From positions 1 to 32,680 of the IMG/VR virus record IMGVR_UViG_3300026519_000045: DNA of 32,680 bases. One strand, given 5' to 3'. The DNA is from a virus. Position numbers and translations under genes: made by a program. This document shows positions 1-6,397 of this stretch, one piece after another (position 1 is the first letter of the stretch; each line of letters opens with the position of its first letter). The notes below the pieces were generated by a model, which searched no databases, had not been told where the DNA came from, and saw nothing but the letters and a program-made list of their open reading frames with translations.

Positions 1-201
1 CGGGACATCGCCCGCTGGTCCGGCATGTCCCTGGCTCGGATCCGAAACCAGCGGGTCCTCCACGCCATCGCCCAGGCCCACCCCCACCGATGGCACCTGT
101 GCCCGGACCCCCTCCACCACGGACGGGGCCGGCCCCAGTGGGCCCTAGTGCCGGTGGAGTACCCACACGGAGAGCCCGAGGATGGCACCACGCCCGGGTA
201 G
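1..201 (+). CDS. C-terminal end of a phage protein with possible helix-turn-helix (5' truncated)
   Basis: Frame 1 is open from the first base and stops at TAG 199-201, giving 66 residues of a gene that begins before the window. The first 25 or so residues (RDIARWSGMSLARIRNQRVL) read like the second and recognition helices of a helix-turn-helix domain. The tail is proline-, histidine- and glycine-rich. It overlaps the next gene by 20 bases, which suggests translational coupling and a shared operon with the resolvase. With the N-terminus missing I cannot assign a family; a phage replication or regulatory protein is possible but unproven. Confidence 0.5.
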   Translation, partial: RDIARWSGMSLARIRNQRVLHAIAQAHPHRWHLCPDPLHHGRGRPQWALVPVEYPHGEPEDGTTPG

Positions 202-607
202 CGTCCATTTCGAGATCCACGACCCGGCCCGAGGCTCCCAGGCCCTGGTCCAGAGCTGGAACCGCTACTGGGCCGGGATGCACTGGTCCAAACGGCGAAA
301 ATACATGGAGCGGGTGGCCTACACCGTGGCCCAGGCAGCCCAGGAGGCCGCGGGCGGCCGGGTGGAGCTGGCCACCCCGGTGGCGGTGGAGATCGCCCTG
401 GTATCCCGCCATCCCGGCTACCTGATGGACCCGGACAACGTGTGCGTCAAGCCCATCGTGGACGGCCTGGTGCTGGCCGGACTGATCCCGGACGACGACT
501 GGCGCCACGTGGCCCGGGTGTCCGTGTCGTGTGTCCTGGACCGGGAGGAGGCCCCCAGGCGGGGCCGTCTGGTCCGGGTGTCCATATCATCCACCAAGGA
601 GGCGTAA
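182..607 (+). CDS. RusA-like Holliday junction resolvase
   Basis: 141 residues, the usual size of RusA endonucleases. The diagnostic C-terminal half is present: DPDN (residues 83-86), K90, D94 and DDD (104-106), matching the RusA pattern of DxDN-x3-K-x3-D and a later DD that binds metal. The N-terminal segment around SWNRYW (25-30) fits the usual substrate-groove strand. In phages this homodimeric enzyme resolves four-way junctions made by recombination and replication before packaging. The start at 182 lies inside the end of the preceding gene and has only a weak GAGG upstream; Met33 is an alternative start but would remove family residues. The next gene begins one base after the stop. Confidence 0.8.
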   Translation: MAPRPGSVHFEIHDPARGSQALVQSWNRYWAGMHWSKRRKYMERVAYTVAQAAQEAAGGRVELATPVAVEIALVSRHPGYLMDPDNVCVKPIVDGLVLAGLIPDDDWRHVARVSVSCVLDREEAPRRGRLVRVSISSTKEA

Positions 608-608
608 C

Positions 609-2009
609 ATGCTCAGCTGGCACTGGATCCCGGTGCATCGGGACAACGGGGACCTGGTGGCCCTGGAGGCCATGCAGCCCCGAACCCTCAAACTCCTGGA
701 CCCGGACCCGGAGCTGGTCCGGGAGGTCTTCCGTCGGGTCCCGAACCTGGCCCTGCTGGTGGTCCGGGACTGGGCTCTGACGGAGCAGCATAACTACATG
801 CTCGAGGACCCGGAGGGCCTAGGGCGGGTCCACGCCCAGCGCTATATGGCCTGGGTCCGGGACAACGGCTTAGAGCAGCATCTGGAGCGGATGGCGTTTG
901 AGTCCATCAACGAGCCCCGGGTCTGGCTGGACGGGGTGCCGGAGGCTTTGGATCTTTACTCCGCCTCCTTTGCCAGATCCCTCCGGGCCATGGGGGGGAC
1001 GGCTGTGCTGGGTAATTTCAGCGTGGGGTGGCCAGGCAACGACGGGCCGGACATGCCGCCCCGGTGGGACCGGTACCCGGAAATGGAGGAGGCCCTCCAC
1101 GAGCACCGGGCTATCCTGGGGCTCCACGAGTACTGGGGCCGTGGTGGCGTGGATGAGGGGTGGTCCTGGTACGCGGGCCGCTATGTCCGCTGCCCCTGGC
1201 GGGTACCCATCTACATCGGGGAGTGCGGTCTGGAGCAGGCCGCGCTTGAGGACATCCCCACCGGCGCGGGCTGGCGGCGCTATGTGGACGCGGACACCTA
1301 CCTGGCCCAGCTCCGGGACTATGCCGGCCGGCTGCTGGAGGATGGCCGAGTCATCGGTGGGGCCGTGTTTACGTACGACTGGGGTTCGGACAACTGGGCG
1401 GACATGGACATCCGGCCCATCCGGGACCGGTTCGCACAGGTGTTCAGGGGCGACCGGTGGCCTCCGGTATACCCGGACTGGGATGAGGAGTGGCCGGGGC
1501 AGGACGACCTGGAGCTGTGGACCCTCCAGGATGACCCCCGGGTGGTGTGGCCGCTGCCGGGCCGGGCCCACGTCCGGATCTCCCAGTGGTGGGGCGAGCA
1601 CCCGGACGCCTACTGGGGCAAGGGCCACAACGGCCTGGACATCCCCGCGCCCACTGGAACGCCGGTCCTGGCCATGGCGGATGGGGTGGTCCTCTGGGCC
1701 GGCTACGATGAGAGCTATGGCAACTACGTCCGGATCCTCCATCCGGACGTGCGGTGGGCCGGCAGCGTCGTACAGACGTTCTACGCCCACATGGTGGACA
1801 CCCCGAAAGTCCGCCGGAACGAGCGGGTGACCGCCGGCCAGGTCATCGGCAACGTGGGCAGCACTGGACGTAGCACCGGCCCGCACCTGCACCTGGAGGT
1901 TCGGCTGTCGGATGAGTCAGGGGTCTACCTGGCGGGGGCCAACGGCTGGGGCAAGGGTCGCCGGCCGGTGGAGGGATGGCTGGCGGCCATGGGGCTGCAG
2001 ATCGGCTGA
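609..2009 (+). CDS. Two-domain endolysin: clan-A glycoside hydrolase plus M23 metallopeptidase
   Basis: 466 residues. The ATG at 609 follows AAGGAGG at the correct distance, so it is preferred over the longer frame starting at 531. Residues 1 to about 285 look like a TIM-barrel glycosidase: the acid/base motif is visible as SINEP (E102) and a probable nucleophile as IGECG (E205), the pair expected in clan GH-A. Residues about 320-435 are an M23 (LytM-type) zinc endopeptidase: HNGLD supplies H340 and D344, YAHM supplies H393, and HLHLE supplies H427/H429. Together these would cut peptidoglycan glycan and peptide bonds for lysis. No signal peptide is visible, so a holin or other export route is needed. 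Strong hairpins follow the stop. The exact glycosidase family is uncertain. Confidence 0.82.
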   Translation: MLSWHWIPVHRDNGDLVALEAMQPRTLKLLDPDPELVREVFRRVPNLALLVVRDWALTEQHNYMLEDPEGLGRVHAQRYMAWVRDNGLEQHLERMAFESINEPRVWLDGVPEALDLYSASFARSLRAMGGTAVLGNFSVGWPGNDGPDMPPRWDRYPEMEEALHEHRAILGLHEYWGRGGVDEGWSWYAGRYVRCPWRVPIYIGECGLEQAALEDIPTGAGWRRYVDADTYLAQLRDYAGRLLEDGRVIGGAVFTYDWGSDNWADMDIRPIRDRFAQVFRGDRWPPVYPDWDEEWPGQDDLELWTLQDDPRVVWPLPGRAHVRISQWWGEHPDAYWGKGHNGLDIPAPTGTPVLAMADGVVLWAGYDESYGNYVRILHPDVRWAGSVVQTFYAHMVDTPKVRRNERVTAGQVIGNVGSTGRSTGPHLHLEVRLSDESGVYLAGANGWGKGRRPVEGWLAAMGLQIG

Positions 2010-2016
2010 CGCGCAG

Positions 2017-2044
2017 AGGGCCCGGCCATGATTGGCCGGGCCCT
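2017..2044 (+). terminator. Hairpin terminator after the endolysin
   Basis: Perfect 11-bp inverted repeat AGGGCCCGGCC / GGCCGGGCCCT with a 6-base loop, eight bases after the endolysin stop. Only two T's follow, so it is a strong hairpin with a poor U tract. With the neighbouring hairpin it separates the convergent plus and minus transcripts. Confidence 0.6.
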
Positions 2045-2054
2045 TGGAAAGAGA

Positions 2055-2090
2055 AAGCCCCCCGGCGGCGAGGGATGCGCCGGGGGGCTT
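2055..2090 (-). terminator. Hairpin terminator for the minus-strand operon
   Basis: Perfect 13-bp inverted repeat AAGCCCCCCGGCG / CGCCGGGGGGCTT with a 10-base loop, five bases beyond the stop of the 319-aa minus-strand gene. On the minus strand it is followed by TCTCTTTCC, a T-rich tail, so it probably ends that transcript. Confidence 0.65.
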
Positions 2091-2094
2091 GGTG

Positions 2095-3054
2095 TCAGTC
2101 TATCGGTCGGGCCACGTAGAGGACGCCGGGCTCGGTGTCCTCCGCGTAGCCCACATACAGGCAGGGCCATGGGATGTGCCCCTTCTCCGGGTACACGCTG
2201 ATGTACGTGTACCCTACTATGAGGTTAGGCTCCTGGATCGGGGACCAGGTGGCCCCCAGGACAGGGCTCTCGTAGAGATGGAGAGCCCAGATGGCCTTCT
2301 CCCGGTCGACCTCAGCAAAACTGAGGTCGACCGGTGTATAGGCGACCCTGGTGCACCCGACCTGGCGGGTGGCCACTGTCGGGTGTTCCAGGTCCTTCAA
2401 GGCCTCGGCCGCCTTGAGGACGGCCGCCTCCAGGGCGGCCGCCTCTACCGCCAAGGAGGTGGTGGGCCTTTCCTTAGCGGCCTCCCCGACGAGGCCATAG
2501 TACCGCATGGCCTCGGTGGGAAGCTCCAGGTGGCCCCGCCGTACCAGGGACTGGACCACTGGGGTCCAGTCCGTGATGTCCTGGTCGGCGGCCTCCACCA
2601 AGGCCTCAATGGCCGAGGCGTGACAGAGGGACGCCTCGGCATCGGCGGCCACACGTTGTGGCCGCCATCTGGCGTCCAGGACCACGGACGCTAGATGCCC
2701 CAAGATGCGCCCCCCGTACCCACCGCCATCCTGGGCATGGCGGCGGAGGGTCCCCGGGAGTCGGACGTCCACTCCCGGGGGGAGGGCCATAGCCGATGTG
2801 GTGGCCCGCCGGTGTCGGGCCGCCCACTCCACCCACGGAGTGGGCGGAGGCTGAACACGGTCACGGCCCGGGGCCCAGGTCTCGTCCTGGAGGGCCCAGG
2901 CTGTGGCCTGGGCCAGCCGGGCCACGGCCACCATCCGCACGTGGGCCGGCGTCCGGGATGTGTGCCCCACCCACCAGGGCAGGTCCGGGTTCATTCGGCC
3001 CCAGGCCCGGTGAATGAGGGCCAGGGCGGTAGGAGATCGGAAAATGCTGATCAT
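2095..3054 (-). CDS. Unknown protein with a C-terminal domain shared with the 134-aa protein at 15167
   Basis: 319 residues, starting at the ATG that follows GGAGGTGACACC on the minus strand; a start 12 codons further upstream lacks a ribosome site. Residues 1 to about 215 are alanine/arginine-rich and helical, with no family I recognise. The last 100 or so residues align by eye with nearly all of the low-GC 134-aa protein at 15167-15571: EHPTVATRQVG with GHPDVHVRRIG, YTPVDL with LIPIDL, and YVGYAEDTEPGVLYVARPID with the matching end of the other protein. It is the last gene of the minus-strand unit that starts at the promoter at 3830-3858. Function unknown; the promoter context suggests an early accessory role. 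Confidence 0.7.
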   Translation of the reverse strand: MISIFRSPTALALIHRAWGRMNPDLPWWVGHTSRTPAHVRMVAVARLAQATAWALQDETWAPGRDRVQPPPTPWVEWAARHRRATTSAMALPPGVDVRLPGTLRRHAQDGGGYGGRILGHLASVVLDARWRPQRVAADAEASLCHASAIEALVEAADQDITDWTPVVQSLVRRGHLELPTEAMRYYGLVGEAAKERPTTSLAVEAAALEAAVLKAAEALKDLEHPTVATRQVGCTRVAYTPVDLSFAEVDREKAIWALHLYESPVLGATWSPIQEPNLIVGYTYISVYPEKGHIPWPCLYVGYAEDTEPGVLYVARPID

Positions 3055-3081
3055 GGTGTCACCTCCGTTTGGTGGATGGGC

Positions 3082-3107
3082 CCCCGGCATCCATCGCCGG
3101 GGGCAGA
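3082..3107. other. Intergenic hairpin between the two minus-strand genes
   Basis: GCCCCCGGC and its near complement CGCCGGGGGC flank a short loop in the 64-base gap between the 95-aa and 319-aa genes, just before the ribosome site of the latter. No T tract follows on either strand, so it may shape mRNA stability or partial readthrough and not termination. Ends are approximate. Confidence 0.35.
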
Positions 3108-3118
3108 TGGAGCGAACA

Positions 3119-3406
3119 TCAACCCAGTGGCGTCAGGGTCCGGTACTCGAACCCAGACGCCGGCCCCCCGTGCCACAGGCGCCATTCGTAGGCGCCCATG
3201 GCCTCGTGGATCCCGTCCACGCCATCGGGCGCGGACAGAACCACGAGCCGCCGGGCCGGAACGTACCCGTCGAGGTACCGTTCTTCGGGTACGTCCTCCC
3301 ACTCCCCTATGGGGTGGACACCCACCCCAGGGGCAGGGATTCGCCGGCGAGGGTTCCAGATGTCTGCCCCACCCTCGACGAGGGTGAGATTTTTAAATTT
3401 GATCAT
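3119..3406 (-). CDS. Unknown 95-aa protein, first gene of the structured-leader operon
   Basis: 95 residues starting MIKFKNLTLVEGG at ATG 3406-3404; GAGGGG lies just upstream on the minus strand. The frame stays open further upstream to 3799, but that stretch is the GC-rich structured leader and reads as low-complexity Pro/Gly/Arg, so I exclude it. The protein has beta-like N and C termini and no motif I know. It is preceded by a 9-bp hairpin (3420-3441) and the roughly 400-nt leader, and followed after 64 bases by the 319-aa gene. Its promoter belongs to the same family as the AcrIII-1 promoter, which makes an early host-takeover role plausible. Confidence 0.65.
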   Translation of the reverse strand: MIKFKNLTLVEGGADIWNPRRRIPAPGVGVHPIGEWEDVPEERYLDGYVPARRLVVLSAPDGVDGIHEAMGAYEWRLWHGGPASGFEYRTLTPLG

Positions 3407-3522
3407 GGTCCCCTCTGTTGCATCCCCGGCACCGGGGATGCCTGTTTGTGGACTTCCCGGAGCCCCACCCCACACGCTCCGGGCCTGGCCAGGCCGGGCC
3501 TCTGGCCGTCCCCGTCTCACTG

Positions 3523-3593
3523 GCCTGGGTTCCCGCCGCCCGGTCGGCGGTGTTGCTATCCGGGGCATTGCCGGCGCCCCCCGGCACCCAGGC
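3523..3593 (-). ncRNA. 71-nt three-way-junction element in the leader
   Basis: On the minus strand GCCTGGGT (3593-3586) pairs perfectly with ACCCAGGC (3530-3523). Inside are a CCGGGG/CCCCGG helix and a CCGCC/GGCGG helix joined by an A-rich linker (ATAGCAACA), the layout of many riboswitch- or aptamer-like junctions. I do not recognise a known riboswitch class. Helices in GC-rich DNA can arise by chance; covariation in relatives would decide. Confidence 0.3.
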
Positions 3594-3631
3594 TGTAGGC
3601 GCCCCCGGCCCCGCAGGGCCGGGCATTGTAC

Positions 3632-3808
3632 ATCCCCCGGCGGGATTCGAACCCGCACCTCCCGGCGCCTCCTCCCGCTGGCCAGGCGGGCGAGGCTGGC
3701 CACCCTTCCCCCCATCCCCAGGCCCCGGCCCAGTGGCCAACCGGGCTGTACCCGTTTCAGGGGTTGGGGTATAGCCTGCCGGGTGTGCACCCATCGCACC
3801 CCGGGGGC
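3632..3808 (-). ncRNA. tRNA-like domain: canonical T-arm, D-like arm and acceptor-like stem around a large insert
   Basis: On the minus strand GCCCCCG (3808-3802) can pair with CGGGGGA (3639-3633), 6 of 7 pairs with only the first mismatched. Exactly two bases later lies a D-like arm GTGC-GATGGGT-GCAC (3799-3785). A canonical T-arm, 5-bp GCGGG/CCCGC with loop TTCGAAT (3656-3640), abuts the acceptor strand as in tRNA. An anticodon-like arm CCCGC-CTGGCCA-GCGGG (3690-3674) carries T33 and anticodon GGC. A 94-nt segment separates the D and anticodon arms, so this is not an ordinary tRNA. Position 37 is C and the discriminator is T with no CCA. No tmRNA tag sequence is visible. It may be a tRNA remnant, a phage attP-derived tRNA 3' end, or a tRNA mimic. 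Confidence 0.4.
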
Positions 3809-3829
3809 TCATTTGTTAATTGCATCTAT

Positions 3830-3878
3830 ACTATACCACGGGCCCGACCGTTTGTCAAGACCCAATTTCGAGATTGGG
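3830..3878 (-). promoter_or_regulatory. Promoter with inverted-repeat operator for the structured leader operon
   Basis: On the minus strand TTGACA (3858-3853), a 17-base spacer ending GTGG, and TATAGT (3835-3830). Two bases upstream of the -35 box lies the inverted repeat CCCAAT-6-ATTGGG (3861-3878), a likely operator. Downstream is ATAGATGCAATTAACAAAT, the transcribed box shared with the promoters at 5862 and 14031. Transcription should start near 3823. Confidence 0.8.
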
Positions 3879-3901
3879 GGAAATTGCCTAGGCCATTGGG
3901 C

Positions 3902-5566
3902 CTAGATCCAGGGCCGGTCCCCGTGGATGATGCCGGCTCGCTCCAGGCCGGCCATCAGGCGATCCACGGCCCGGATGGCCATGGCGTGGCCGATGGCCTG
4001 GCTGGCCTGCCCCCGGGTCATCTCCGGTGTAGCCGGCACGCCCAGTCGGGCCAGCATGGACCGCTGGCGGGCCGTGGCGGGTTTTCGGCGCCAGGCCGCG
4101 GACCGGCGGGCAATGCCACCGCCAGGGTGGCCCCGGACGAACCGTTCCGCCTGGGCCATGGCGTCCTCCACGTCATCATACCGGCCCAGGAGCTCCAGGC
4201 GCCCGCCAACCAGGTTGTACAGCCGGACCCGGTGGCCCCGGATGGGCACCTCATGCGCCAGGACCACCACGGTGCCGCCCATGTAGCCGGCACTGGCGAC
4301 CTGGTACTCCAAGCCGGCCCGCTTGTGGTCCGTCATGGTCCACTGGAGCCGGTTGGCCGTGGCCCATTCCAACAGGCGGACCCGGATCTGGTTCGGGTCC
4401 GCGTCTATGCCCCGGCGGACTGGCTCCGCCGAGGAGAACGCATCCAGGAGCACGCCCCGGCTGGATGCCCGGGCCTCGGCCCTCCGCTCCGGCCTGGGCC
4501 GGCCCAGCAGGTCCCCGGCCAGGAACAGGTCCCGGGCGTCCTGGGGGGCCAGGTCAATGATCACCGCGTCCGATTTGCCCGGCCACAGCCGCAGGGCCCG
4601 ACCCACCATCTGGAGATATAGTGTATCGGACCGGGTGGGTCGGGCCACCACCACGGCCCCGGTGGCCGGCGCGTCGAACCCCTCCGTCCACAGGGCACAG
4701 TTGACCAGGACCTGGACCTGGCCCTCCCGGTAGCGGCGCACCAGGTCGTCCCGGTCCTCGGCCCGGGTGGTGCCGTCCGCGGCCTCTGCCGACACCCCTT
4801 GGCATTGGAGATACTCGGCCAGCCGGTAGGCCATGCGGACGCCGGGAACAAATATCATTGTCTGCCGGTCTCCGGCGTACTCCGCCCAGGCCCGGTGGAG
4901 GATCTCGTGGACGTTGTCCACGTCCATGGCCGCGGCCAACTGCCCCTCGTCCCAGTCCTCTCCCCGGACCTCCACCCCGGCCAGGCTCACCGGCACCTCC
5001 ACGGCATAGGCGGCAAATGGCACCAGGGCCCCCATCTCGATGGCGTCCAGAACCGAGATCCGGGCCGCCACCGTGTCGAAGACCTCCGTCAACCCCTGGC
5101 CGTCAGCCCGCCGTGGAGTGGCCGTCAGCCCCACCACCCGGACATCGTCCGGCAGGTCCCCCAGGACCGCCCGGTAGGTGGGCGCGGCTGCGTGGTGGGC
5201 CTCGTCCACAACCACGCAGTCCACCGGCAACACCTCTCCAAGACCACGGCTGTGGAGGGTCTGGATGGAGGCCGAGACCAGCCGGCCCGTGGGGTCCGAC
5301 TCCGGCCCCATGTAGACCGTCGCCGGCTGGAGCTCAGGCCAGTGGTCCCGGACCCGCTCAACTACCTGGTGGACCAGCTCCCGCCGATGGCTGATCCACA
5401 GGCAACGGCCCTGGGGCCGGCCCTCCAGCCATCGCTGGACCAACCCCAGGGCCGTCTCGGTCTTGCCCGTTCCCGTGGCCATGGCCAACAACGGCCTGGC
5501 CCCACTGTGCCAGGCCGTCAGCGCATCCTCAACGGCCCGAACCTGGTAGTCTCGCAGCTCGATCAT
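3902..5566 (-). CDS. Superfamily 2 DEAH-box helicase
   Basis: 554 residues, starting MIELRDYQ at an ATG preceded by AGGAGGTGACACC. SF2 motifs appear in order: Q-like RDYQ (5-8), Walker A MATGTGKT (29-36), motif Ia-like SHRRELVHQ, DEAH (121-124), TAT (148-150), and in the second RecA domain GFDAP and motif VI as QMVGRALRLWPGK. This is the UvsW/type I restriction-like helicase group often found in phage replication modules, an ATP-driven duplex or branch-remodelling enzyme. The C-terminal 200 residues contain an extra beta domain and a helical tail carrying RQRSMLARLG, similar to the small search domain seen in other phage helicases. It is transcribed alone from a promoter at 5599-5626. Specific substrate unknown. 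Confidence 0.85.
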   Translation of the reverse strand: MIELRDYQVRAVEDALTAWHSGARPLLAMATGTGKTETALGLVQRWLEGRPQGRCLWISHRRELVHQVVERVRDHWPELQPATVYMGPESDPTGRLVSASIQTLHSRGLGEVLPVDCVVVDEAHHAAAPTYRAVLGDLPDDVRVVGLTATPRRADGQGLTEVFDTVAARISVLDAIEMGALVPFAAYAVEVPVSLAGVEVRGEDWDEGQLAAAMDVDNVHEILHRAWAEYAGDRQTMIFVPGVRMAYRLAEYLQCQGVSAEAADGTTRAEDRDDLVRRYREGQVQVLVNCALWTEGFDAPATGAVVVARPTRSDTLYLQMVGRALRLWPGKSDAVIIDLAPQDARDLFLAGDLLGRPRPERRAEARASSRGVLLDAFSSAEPVRRGIDADPNQIRVRLLEWATANRLQWTMTDHKRAGLEYQVASAGYMGGTVVVLAHEVPIRGHRVRLYNLVGGRLELLGRYDDVEDAMAQAERFVRGHPGGGIARRSAAWRRKPATARQRSMLARLGVPATPEMTRGQASQAIGHAMAIRAVDRLMAGLERAGIIHGDRPWI

Positions 5567-5598
5567 GGTGTCACCTCCTGTCATTATATATATAACCT

Positions 5599-5626
5599 AT
5601 TGTACCACGGCCCCGTCGGTTGCCAA
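5599..5626 (-). promoter_or_regulatory. Promoter of the helicase gene
   Basis: On the minus strand TTGGCA (5626-5621), a 16-base spacer ending CCGTGG, and TACAAT (5604-5599), followed by an AT-rich run and the AGGAGGTGACACC ribosome site. It shares the GTGG just before the -10 box with other promoters here but lacks the AGATG...CAAA downstream box, so it is probably regulated differently. Confidence 0.65.
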
Positions 5627-5634
5627 TGGCGTGT

Positions 5635-5663
5635 TTGCGCCCGAGGGGAGGCTGCGGTACAAT
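5635..5663 (+). promoter_or_regulatory. Possible plus-strand promoter for an intergenic RNA
   Basis: TTGCGC (5635-5640), a 17-base spacer ending GCGG, and TACAAT (5658-5663). It is divergent from the helicase promoter and about 200 bases upstream of the AcrIII-1 promoter, with no coding sequence between. The -35 box matches the consensus only moderately. Confidence 0.4.
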
Positions 5664-5815
5664 ACCCATCGGACCGGGGCAGGTGGGCGGGGCGGGCACC
5701 TCCACCTCCCGACAGAGCGGGTCACAGCCAGCGCGGCACGCGGTCCATGAGCACCCGCCCCGCCCCACCCGAGTCCGGTGGATGGGTGGATGGGCGGATG
5801 CCCGGTGAGACCACA
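5664..5815 (+). ncRNA. Possible structured RNA in the helicase/AcrIII-1 intergenic region
   Basis: Downstream of the TACAAT box, GTGGGCGGGGCGGG (5683-5696) can pair over 14 bp, with one bulged base, with CCCGCCCCGCCCCAC (5754-5768). This closes a 57-base loop that holds a smaller CCCG/CGGG hairpin. No ribosome site or sensible reading frame is seen. The 3' end is not defined: there is no T tract, so transcripts may read into the AcrIII-1 gene and act as a leader. Simple GC-rich composition could also produce this pairing. Confidence 0.3.
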
Positions 5816-5831
5816 GGTCCGGCCCCAATAG

Positions 5832-5909
5832 GCCAATTTGCTCAAATCGGCAAACTGGGTCTTGACATGGGGCCGGACCTGTGCTATGTTACAGATGTAA
5901 TCGGCAAAC
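5832..5909 (+). promoter_or_regulatory. Promoter with operators for the AcrIII-1 gene
   Basis: TTGACA (5862-5867), 17-base spacer, TATGTT (5885-5890). Upstream is the inverted repeat GCCAATTTG-CT-CAAATCGGC (5832-5851, one mismatch). The 11-mer AATCGGCAAAC occurs perfectly on both sides of the promoter (5845-5855 and 5899-5909). The downstream ACAGATGTAATCGGCAAAC matches the box seen at 3830 and 14031. This looks like a regulated early promoter. Confidence 0.8.
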
Positions 5910-5961
5910 GCAGGCGGGCTCGCCTGGAGCCCGCCCCATCCACCACCGAGGAGGTGACACC

Positions 5962-6333
5962 ATGGCCAATCTGTACATCACGAACGCTTTCACAATCAAC
6001 ATGTTTACGGGCCAGGTGGCCCGGGCCCGGGTGGACATGATCCACCTGGGGGGCCCGGCGACTGCCCGGGCCCAGTTGGATATGGCCATCAAGGGCGGGT
6101 ATGAGATCGTGCCCGCCATTGGCCACGAGGACCTGGCTCGTATCGTGGCCAATGACCTGGGCTTGGACATGGTCCAGGTCCACGACCGGGCCACCGTGGA
6201 GTTGGGGCCCCAGGATGCCATCCTGGTGGCCCAGTACCGGGGCCCCCGGCTGGCCCCGGGAACCACGGCTCTCCCAGAGGGGGCCACCATCCAGTACTGG
6301 TGGGTGGTGGCCCAGTACGAGCACAACGCTTAG
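5962..6333 (+). CDS. acrIII-1: AcrIII-1 family viral ring nuclease (DUF1874), type III anti-CRISPR
   Basis: 123 residues, ATG preceded by GAGGAGGTGACACC. The protein follows the DUF1874 pattern throughout: an N-terminal YITNAFTINMF strand, then VPAIGHEDLARIVANDLGLD (50-69) with the conserved catalytic histidine H55 in AIGH, then AILVAQYRGPRLAPGT and LPEGATIQYW. Characterised members (for example SIRV1 gp29) are dimers that rapidly cleave cyclic tetra-adenylate, shutting off the Csx1/Csm6-type and related effectors of type III CRISPR systems. Cytoplasmic. It has its own promoter with operators and is followed by a 17-bp terminator, so it is largely a single-gene unit. The family assignment is strong; activity is inferred. 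Confidence 0.9.
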   Translation: MANLYITNAFTINMFTGQVARARVDMIHLGGPATARAQLDMAIKGGYEIVPAIGHEDLARIVANDLGLDMVQVHDRATVELGPQDAILVAQYRGPRLAPGTTALPEGATIQYWWVVAQYEHNA

Positions 6334-6335
6334 TT

Positions 6336-6384
6336 GCAAGCCCCCCACCGGGTAATCCATGCCCGGTGGGGGGCTTGCGTTTTT
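6336..6384 (+). terminator. Strong rho-independent terminator after the AcrIII-1 gene
   Basis: Perfect 17-bp stem GCAAGCCCCCCACCGGG (6336-6352) with CCCGGTGGGGGGCTTGC (6362-6378), 9-base loop, then GTTTTTA. It lies two bases after the AcrIII-1 stop and directly before the ribosome site of the next gene. Confidence 0.9.
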
Positions 6385-6397
6385 AGGAGGTGACACC

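Larger units (their letters stand above)
3407..3823 (-). ncRNA. Long structured leader RNA (candidate novel non-coding RNA)
   Basis: About 415 nt between the minus-strand promoter at 3830-3858 and the first gene at 3406, with no credible coding sequence. Read on the minus strand it holds a series of stable helices: a tRNA-like fold (3632-3808); a 10-bp hairpin with one mismatch (3767-3776 with 3744-3753); a hairpin beyond the tRNA-like fold around 3607-3624; a 71-nt three-way junction closed by GCCTGGGT/ACCCAGGC (3523-3593); an 8-bp hairpin CCCGGAGC/GCTCCGGG (3456-3483); and a 9-bp hairpin GCATCCCCG/CGGGGATGC (3420-3441) just before the ribosome site. It could be a processed small RNA, a regulatory leader or both. 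The GC-rich background makes chance helices easy, so the series as a whole is the evidence. Confidence 0.45.

Noticed and set aside
870-1892. Long minus-strand open frame (340 codons) opposite the endolysin
   Set aside because: It is antisense to clear glycosidase and M23 motifs; its composition is low-complexity Pro/Val/Gly/His and it has no ribosome site. High GC leaves antisense frames open.
3632-3720. An ordinary tRNA gene around the T-arm at 3640-3656
   Set aside because: D-, anticodon- and T-arm-like hairpins can be drawn within 90 nt, but the 5' acceptor strand would be TGGGGAT, which cannot pair with CGGGGGA. Only the far strand at 3802-3808 pairs, so it is reported as a tRNA-like element and not a standard tRNA.
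3632-3823. tmRNA (ssrA)
   Set aside because: It has tRNA-like ends but is too short; no tag-like reading frame ending in Ala-Ala and no resume region could be found.
3626-4621. Plus-strand frame of 331 codons across the structured leader and the helicase end
   Set aside because: It crosses the minus-strand promoter and then runs antisense to the helicase; composition is Pro/Gly/His-rich with no ribosome site.
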